Below are positions 8,491-13,086 of a stretch of 13,086 nt of DNA, one piece after another. Under the pieces are notes generated by a model that was not told the origin of the DNA, made no database searches, and was given only the letters and a program-made list of their open reading frames with translations. Location: the NCBI GenBank assembly GCA_964486145.1, contig CAZAMT010000099.1, positions 1 through 13,086 on the forward strand, written 5' to 3'. The stretch is from CAZAMT01 sp964486145. Its GTDB lineage: Bacteria; Bacteroidota; Bacteroidia; Bacteroidales; JAAAOM01. The translations under genes and the position numbers were made by a program. How positions within the stretch are numbered: position 1 is the first letter of the stretch; each line of letters starts with the position of its first letter.

Positions 8491-9867
8491 ATGATGTTCA
8501 GAACATTCATAATTACTACTTCAATTTTTATTTGTTCATTTCATTTTTCAAACGGACAAAACAAAGTGATTAAACCCAGTGCTAAATACCCGCAATATTG
8601 GGAGTATGGTGGAGAACCGGTTCTCCTGCTTGGTGGCACAGTGGAAGATAATCTCTTTCAAATTGATAACCTGGAAGAGCATTTAGATCTGTTATCATCG
8701 GTTGGAGGCAATTACGTCAGAAATACCATGTCAAGCAGGGATGAAGGCAACGCATGGGCGTTCAGACAAAATGATGAAGGAAAATATGATTTAAATACCT
8801 GGAATGAAACGTATTGGCTACGTTTTGAAAATTTATTAAAGGAAACTGCAAAACGCGACATCATTGTTCAGATTGAGGTATGGGCTACATTTGATTTCTA
8901 CCGTGAAAACTGGACTGTCAATCCGTTTAATCCGAAGAACAATGTGAATATCAATCTGGAAAGAAGCAAATTATCAACAGAAGTACCGACGCATCCGATC
9001 TATACACAAAATAACTTTTTTCGCAGTGTGCCTTCGCAAATGGCTTTGGCGCGGGTTTTACATTATCAGCAAATGTTTGTAGATAAATTGCTGTCATATT
9101 CGCTCCAATACGGAAATGTTCTGTATTGCATGGACAATGAAACTTCGGTTACTTCTGACTGGGGTAAATTCTGGGCAACATACATTAAAAGGAAAGCTTT
9201 GGAGCAGGGAAAAACAGTATATTGCACTGAAATGTGGGATCCATGGGAATTGTCACATCCGTTTCATAATGAAACGTTTGATAATCCGGAAATATATGAT
9301 TTTGTGGATATTTCGCAAAACAACCATATTACCGGTCAGGAACACTGGAATAATGGCCTGAAACAACTGGAGCGATTAAAGCAAATCGATGCGCTGCGTC
9401 CGGTAACTAATATCAAGGTTTATGGCAACGATGGTGGAAGGCACAAAACAACCCGAAATGCCATTGAATCGTTTATACAAAATGTGTTCATGGGATGTTC
9501 AAGCACCCGTTTTCATCGGCCGACATCCGGTCAGGGACTAAATGAAAACGCGCAGGCCGTAATACAATCGATGAGGGAAGTAAGCGACAAAATGATTTTT
9601 TTTGAAGGAAATCCTCACAACGAGCTTCTTGCTGAAAGGGAGGAGCATGAAGCCTATTGCAGGGCCATACCGGGCAGAGAATATGTGGTTTATTTTCCGG
9701 ATGGAGGAGAGGTTACTCTTTTTGCAGAATTGGAAAACGGCACGGTGCAATGGTTAAATGTATTGACAAATGAGTGGACAAGCCCCATAGCAATTTCAGG
9801 CACCGGAATTCGATTAGCGACACCGGATAAAAGCCACTGGGTAGTCCTGGTTAAAACAGATATGTAA
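8491..9867 (+). CDS. Secreted TIM-barrel glycoside-hydrolase-like protein with C-terminal beta-sandwich
   Basis: A 458-residue product with a Sec signal peptide (about 1-22, SNG-Q). The mature N-terminus (YPQYWEYGGEPVLLLGGT, 33-50) resembles the opening of DUF4038/GH140-type barrels. Alternating strand-helix blocks to about 370 suggest a (beta/alpha)8 fold. The end of the fourth strand carries MDNETS (214-219), where Asp215 or Glu217 is the likely general acid. The strand expected to supply the second catalytic residue reads NIKVYGNDGG (307-316), with Asp314 and no Glu. The last 60 residues (REYVVYFPDGGEV onward) resemble the collagenase-type collagen-binding-like beta-sandwich often found after DUF4038 domains. 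The frame is open back to 8290, but ATG 8491 starts the signal peptide, 19 nt after the SMP-30 stop. It is the last gene of the unit. Enzyme class is inferred; specificity is unknown. Confidence 0.75.
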   Translation: MMFRTFIITTSIFICSFHFSNGQNKVIKPSAKYPQYWEYGGEPVLLLGGTVEDNLFQIDNLEEHLDLLSSVGGNYVRNTMSSRDEGNAWAFRQNDEGKYDLNTWNETYWLRFENLLKETAKRDIIVQIEVWATFDFYRENWTVNPFNPKNNVNINLERSKLSTEVPTHPIYTQNNFFRSVPSQMALARVLHYQQMFVDKLLSYSLQYGNVLYCMDNETSVTSDWGKFWATYIKRKALEQGKTVYCTEMWDPWELSHPFHNETFDNPEIYDFVDISQNNHITGQEHWNNGLKQLERLKQIDALRPVTNIKVYGNDGGRHKTTRNAIESFIQNVFMGCSSTRFHRPTSGQGLNENAQAVIQSMREVSDKMIFFEGNPHNELLAEREEHEAYCRAIPGREYVVYFPDGGEVTLFAELENGTVQWLNVLTNEWTSPIAISGTGIRLATPDKSHWVVLVKTDM

Positions 9868-9955
9868 GAGAATCACCGCGCAGGGCAACCATGTTGTTGT
9901 TTATCTGCCGCTGATGAATGATTCATTTGTATTTAAATAACATTGAATCAATTTT

Positions 9956-11008
9956 TTACATACCCATGATTTGGATTCTTTTTCCTGCTTTATTGCTTTC
10001 AAATGCCGCGTTAATTATTTCAACACCCAACAGTGATTCTTTCGGTTTTACAGCAAGTTCGGCTCCATTGCAGATAGTCTCATAAACGTTTTTATAAAAC
10101 CGGGAATAATCTCCCGTTAATGTTTCTATTCGGCCTTCCATATGTAAACCATCCAAACCTGTATTCAGAACACCCCAGTCCTCCTCATCTTCAACTCCCC
10201 AACCTTCATCCGTGGGTAAACCGCCCTTTTTCAGCGCTGCTTCCTGGGGATCGATGCCCCATTTGAGGAATGATCCTTCTGTACCATGTAAAATGTATCT
10301 TGGTCCTTCTTCCCGCACCAGGTAACTGCTTTTTACCTTAACTTTCACATCATCGTAAAACAAATTGATATCGTAATAGTCGTCAACCTTACTTCCTGGA
10401 CGCATGTGTCTTATATCAGCAGATACAAATGCAGGTTTACCAAAAAGCACAACGGCCTGGTCAATCATGTGAGACCCTAAATTAAAAAGAATGCCGGTTC
10501 CTGTGCCCGGGTCTTCCTTCCAGGTATCCGGTTGAATAAAATTTCGGTATCGATCGAAATGCGCCTCGTATTCCACAAGTTTTCCAAGCATTTTCGATTC
10601 AATAACCTTTCTTACCGTCATGAAGTCACCATCCCATCTACGGTTTTGAAAAACTGTAAGGACCAACCCTTTTTTATCTGCAAGATCAATTAATTCCTTA
10701 CCAAGCTCTGTATTTTGTACAAATGGTTTTTCAACCACAACATGTTTACCGGCTTCCAGTGCTTTTTTGGTGTATTCATAATGGGTATGATCGGGTGTGT
10801 TTACTATGACAAGCTCGATGTCGTCCGTTAATAAATCATCAAAGTTTCGAACCACGGTAGCTTCAGGATACCTTGACTTAGAAAGGTTTTTTGAACGTTC
10901 AAGTATTTTATGGATATGAAATCCGTTATGAATGGAAAGTAAAGGACCATGAAATACAAGGCCGGACATTCCAAATGAAGCAAAAGCAGTATTTATTTGT
11001 TTTGACAT
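9956..11008 (-). CDS. Gfo/Idh/MocA family NAD(P)-dependent oxidoreductase
   Basis: A cytoplasmic 350-residue dehydrogenase related to the IolW/YvaA-type scyllo-inositol and sugar dehydrogenases. The N-terminal Rossmann domain (about 5-125) has SFGMSG (11-16), in which the first Gly of the usual GxGxxG is Ser. It also has VVNTPDHTH-like nucleotide-binding residues (VIVNTPDHTH, 67-76) and the family's EKP (93-95), whose lysine helps catalysis. The C-terminal substrate domain contains NLGSHMIDQ (176-184), with His180 and Asp183 in the positions usually catalytic. There is no signal peptide. It converges with the TIM-barrel gene (88 nt between stops) and diverges from the ApbE-like gene (49 nt between starts). 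It may oxidise or reduce a monosaccharide released by the adjacent cluster, but it is transcribed separately, so that link is inference. Confidence 0.9.
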   Translation of the reverse strand: MSKQINTAFASFGMSGLVFHGPLLSIHNGFHIHKILERSKNLSKSRYPEATVVRNFDDLLTDDIELVIVNTPDHTHYEYTKKALEAGKHVVVEKPFVQNTELGKELIDLADKKGLVLTVFQNRRWDGDFMTVRKVIESKMLGKLVEYEAHFDRYRNFIQPDTWKEDPGTGTGILFNLGSHMIDQAVVLFGKPAFVSADIRHMRPGSKVDDYYDINLFYDDVKVKVKSSYLVREEGPRYILHGTEGSFLKWGIDPQEAALKKGGLPTDEGWGVEDEEDWGVLNTGLDGLHMEGRIETLTGDYSRFYKNVYETICNGAELAVKPKESLLGVEIINAAFESNKAGKRIQIMGM

Positions 11009-11057
11009 AGGGTTTTAAATATTAATTGTTACATTTTACGAAAATATAAAATTTACA

Positions 11058-11978
11058 ATGATGACTGCCATGAACCGAACCAAAGTTTTTCATTCGAACT
11101 TTTATTCTATGGGTACACGAATGGATATTGTGTTGCCGTATGTGGATGATGAGGAGGGGGATGAGATTTTCCAGTCGATTCGACTGGAAGTGAAGCGATT
11201 AGAAAAAAAACTAAGTCGTTTTGATGAAAACGGGTTTCTATACTATGTGAACACACATGCATTCAAAAAATCGGTAGCCGTGGATTCCGAGTTATTTAAT
11301 ATTGTAAAAAATTGCCAGGATTATTTTGTGAAAACCAATGGATACTTTGATATTACCCAGCGAAAACTTATGGATTACTGGAAATCTGACGAGCAGGAAC
11401 AAAAACAGTTGGATAAGTTGGTTTCAAACCTTGGAACTGATAATATTCTGCTGGATGATCAGAATAAAACAATACGATTTAAGAATGAATTCATTGAAAT
11501 TGACCTGGGAGGTTATGGGAAAGGGTATGCACTTGAAAATGTTCAAAGTATCCTGATGGATCACAGCATTAAAAGTGCATTTATTAGTTTTGGTGACAGT
11601 TCGGTACTTACGGTTGGTACGCATCCTTTTGGAGACTACTGGGGTGTGGGTATTCGAAATTTATATGTACATACAGAAAATGCATATACATTTAAAGTCC
11701 GGAATAATTCAGTTTCAACCTCAGGAGTAACTCCAATAAAAAAGGGAACTGAATGGGGGCATGTAATAAACCCGAAAACCGGAATTCCGGTCAGAGGGTC
11801 TAAAACCGTTTCTGTGAGTTCGTCTTCACCCCTGCAGGCTGAGGTTTTATCAACCGTTTTGTTAATAAGCGACCAGGAAGTGACCAAAGAAATTATTGGG
11901 CAATTTAAAGTGGATGAGGCAATTGAACTGGTCTATTCGGACGATAAAAATCACACAGTCAGATCCTTAATGAATTAA
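11058..11978 (+). CDS. ApbE-like FAD:protein FMN transferase homologue, no signal peptide
   Basis: ApbE enzymes attach FMN covalently to Thr/Ser of partner proteins such as RnfG and NqrC, using FAD and Mg2+. This 306-residue homologue shows the family order: FYSMGTRMDI (15-24), IDLGGYGKGYAL (148-159), STSGVTP (220-226), GHVINPKTGIPV (234-245), and AEVLSTVLL (261-269) in place of the usual ADALATA. The aspartate that normally binds Mg2+ is thus Glu262. The usual glycine pair before the central loop reads ISFGDSS (176-182). Bacteroidota ApbE proteins are often exported lipoproteins, but this one has no hydrophobic leader. Met codons at 11058, 11061 and 11070 are all possible starts. No flavinylation target is encoded nearby. 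It could be an active cytoplasmic variant or a divergent relative with another role. Confidence 0.82.
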   Translation: MMTAMNRTKVFHSNFYSMGTRMDIVLPYVDDEEGDEIFQSIRLEVKRLEKKLSRFDENGFLYYVNTHAFKKSVAVDSELFNIVKNCQDYFVKTNGYFDITQRKLMDYWKSDEQEQKQLDKLVSNLGTDNILLDDQNKTIRFKNEFIEIDLGGYGKGYALENVQSILMDHSIKSAFISFGDSSVLTVGTHPFGDYWGVGIRNLYVHTENAYTFKVRNNSVSTSGVTPIKKGTEWGHVINPKTGIPVRGSKTVSVSSSSPLQAEVLSTVLLISDQEVTKEIIGQFKVDEAIELVYSDDKNHTVRSLMN

Positions 11979-11990
11979 AAAAAATCGTCT

Positions 11991-12016
11991 AATAAAAAAA
12001 GTCCCACATTTTTATT
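11991..12016. terminator. AT-only inverted repeat between convergent genes, weak bidirectional terminator candidate
   Basis: AATAAAAA (11991-11998) and its exact reverse complement TTTTTATT (12009-12016) flank a 10-nt loop. It lies between the convergent ApbE-like and DUF4251 genes, where a two-way terminator is expected, and T-runs follow on either strand. The stem has no G-C pair, so it is weak. Confidence 0.25.
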
Positions 12017-12048
12017 AAGCACTTTTGCCCATTCGTTCAATCACTTGA

Positions 12049-12612
12049 TTAATAAGATGTTGTTCCTTCAAACGTTCTTGTAGCTTGCAATGGGACAACA
12101 TTGCCTGAGTAATTGAGTCTGCCTCTTCGCATTCCGGATAATGTTGCATTAGCATATCCGTCAGGACTCACTGACATGCTTACATCGTATGTGCCAATGC
12201 TGGTCATAATGGTCATTTGAATGAAAAAGGTTTTACGTTTTTCATTGATGTCCAGATTGTATTTGGTAATATTTCCATCGGCTGTTACGCCTCCAACACC
12301 GTTGTACCCCATTCCGGAATTGCTTCCAATTTGAATGACGCCATCCGTTGAATCGACTTTGATAAAATTTAACGTTGATGTTACCGGAATCCGGCTTCCA
12401 TACTGGTTGCTGAGGTAATCTGCTTCAAGCACAAATTCGCGATTTCCAAGGATTTGCTCCATTCTTTTGAATTTCTTTTCAACCTCGGATTTTTTGTCCG
12501 GTTTTTCTTGTTTCAAGTCATTATTGAAATTCAAAGAATTGGTTGTTTCCTGGCTGGCTGATGCCACACTAAAAAAGAATATTTGTATTATAATTATAGC
12601 TATCTGTTTCAT
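12049..12612 (-). CDS. Secreted DUF4251 domain protein
   Basis: A 187-residue Bacteroidota protein of unknown function. A Sec signal peptide covers about 1-20 (cleavage near ASA-S), followed by a charged helical linker rich in Lys and Glu (about 33-55). The DUF4251 domain follows (about 57-183): FVLEADYL (60-67), STLNFIKVD (79-87), IQIGSNSG (93-100), the glycine-rich NGVGGVTADG (104-113) and SVSPDGYANATLSG (147-160). The last part reads NYSGNVVPL, the usual end of the domain. It should be periplasmic, and the pattern suggests a beta-rich fold. It is downstream of, and codirectional with, the antitoxin-like gene, but a 116-nt AT-rich spacer makes cotranscription doubtful. Nothing ties it to the carbohydrate cluster. 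Confidence 0.87.
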   Translation of the reverse strand: MKQIAIIIIQIFFFSVASASQETTNSLNFNNDLKQEKPDKKSEVEKKFKRMEQILGNREFVLEADYLSNQYGSRIPVTSTLNFIKVDSTDGVIQIGSNSGMGYNGVGGVTADGNITKYNLDINEKRKTFFIQMTIMTSIGTYDVSMSVSPDGYANATLSGMRRGRLNYSGNVVPLQATRTFEGTTSY

Positions 12613-12728
12613 GATCAGGATTTTTTAAATTATCTACTACAAATATTTCAATAAATGTACCAATATGGATATTTATATGTTTTTATTTTGACTATAAAGG
12701 TTATTTAACGGTTAGCAACTGGTGGTTA

Positions 12729-13055
12729 TTAAAAAGCGAATTCAAGGTTATCTTCTGTCTCAATCCGTAATTTAACTTTAGCTTTCATCGCTTGAAAAAC
12801 TTTCATAATTGTAGAAACAGATGCACTATGATTTCCATGTTCAAGTTTTGAAATCTGCGAACGTTTTACTCCAACCAGTTCTCCAAGTTGCGATTGAGTC
12901 AAGTTATTTTGAATCCGTAATTGTTTAATTTTTTCTCCAATCAATTCCATTTTCAAATCAAACTCATACTCATCTCTCCCAGGTGTTCCTTTTTCTCCAA
13001 AGTATTTATCTTCTAGATCCTCAAATCTTTTATAATTTATTGTTTTCATAATCAT
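12729..13055 (-). CDS. XRE-family helix-turn-helix antitoxin-like regulator
   Basis: A 108-residue DNA-binding protein (106 if the second Met, at 13049, is the true start, which fits the MKTI beginning better). The N-terminal extension contains FEDLEDKYFGEKGTPGRDEYE (11-31). The Cro/C1-type HTH lies at about 41-75, with IKQLRIQNNLTQSQLGEL (43-60), recognition-helix region VKRSQISKLEHG (63-74), and a tail, VKLRIE. This long N-terminus plus XRE domain is typical of antitoxins in Bacteroidota HigB/RelE-type toxin-antitoxin pairs in which the toxin gene comes first. A short reading frame ending just upstream supports this. Such antitoxins neutralise the toxin and repress their own operon. A stand-alone XRE regulator is the alternative. 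Confidence 0.85.
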   Translation of the reverse strand: MIMKTINYKRFEDLEDKYFGEKGTPGRDEYEFDLKMELIGEKIKQLRIQNNLTQSQLGELVGVKRSQISKLEHGNHSASVSTIMKVFQAMKAKVKLRIETEDNLEFAF

Positions 13056-13060
13056 GAGTT

Positions 13061-13086
13061 TTATAACAATCCCTTGAAATATTTTT
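13061..13086 (-). CDS. Possible C-terminal end of a toxin gene upstream of the antitoxin (partial)
   Basis: Reading in from the right window edge on the minus strand, one frame gives KYFKGLL then TAA, ending 5 nt before the antitoxin ORF start. That spacing and order match toxin-first TA operons. Only seven whole codons are present, so the product cannot be identified and chance cannot be excluded. Confidence 0.3.

Noticed and set aside
9914..9926. Perfect odd palindrome ATGAAT-G-ATTCAT between the convergent TIM-barrel and oxidoreductase genes
   Set aside because: A 1-nt loop cannot form a terminator hairpin. A regulator site between two 3' ends is unlikely, and AT-rich DNA yields such palindromes by chance.
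11009..11057. Promoter boxes in the 49-nt divergent spacer (for example TACATTTT at 11030-11037)
   Set aside because: One mismatch to TAnnTTTG, and the nearest TTTG is 25 nt away, too far for a confident pair in such AT-rich DNA.
12613..12728. AT-rich spacer between the antitoxin and DUF4251 genes, examined for a promoter or small RNA
   Set aside because: Only a near-match AATATTTG on the minus strand was found, without a properly spaced -33 element; no stable hairpin was seen.

Overview
The window looks like a chromosomal scaffold segment from a Bacteroidota (Bacteroidetes) bacterium, probably a marine or sediment polysaccharide degrader. The reasons are AT-rich intergenic DNA, start codons without clear Shine-Dalgarno sequences, a TAnnTTTG-type promoter candidate, many exported lipoproteins, formylglycine sulfatases next to glycoside hydrolases, and a DUF4251 protein. 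A run of exactly 100 N indicates a scaffold joined from contigs, so a draft or metagenome-derived assembly is likely. I cannot name the genus.

Region 1 (about 91-9867) is a carbohydrate and sulfate-ester catabolic cluster in two divergent arms. The left, minus-strand arm holds a fused alpha/beta-hydrolase (esterase) - PhoD-like phosphatase gene, cut off at its 3' end beside the gap, and a family GH3 glycosidase lipoprotein. The right, plus-strand arm is a tight four-gene unit: two paralogous formylglycine sulfatases (27 nt apart), an exported SMP-30/gluconolactonase-like protein whose start overlaps the preceding stop by 8 nt, and a secreted TIM-barrel protein resembling the DUF4038/GH140 type of glycosidase. 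All six proteins carry export signals, so the work they do (desulfation, de-esterification, glycosidic cleavage, lactone opening) would be periplasmic or at the outer membrane. There is no SusC/SusD pair, regulator or sugar transporter in the window, so this is either part of a larger locus or a non-canonical cluster. The substrate cannot be read from the sequence; the GH3 subtype hints at xylosidic or arabinosidic linkages.

Region 2 (about 9956-11978) holds a divergent pair: a cytoplasmic Gfo/Idh/MocA NAD(P)-dependent sugar or inositol dehydrogenase, which could process a released sugar, and an ApbE-like FMN transferase homologue with no signal peptide and altered metal-site residues.

Region 3 (about 12049-13086) holds a secreted DUF4251 protein and a small XRE-family antitoxin-like regulator. 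The antitoxin's probable toxin partner is cut off by the right edge of the window.

No rRNA, tRNA, CRISPR array, insertion sequence or integrase was seen. No gene-free stretch exceeds 300 bases. The most interesting points are the esterase-PhoD fusion with its suspicious contig junction, the TIM-barrel gene without an obvious second catalytic glutamate, and the divergent ApbE homologue.
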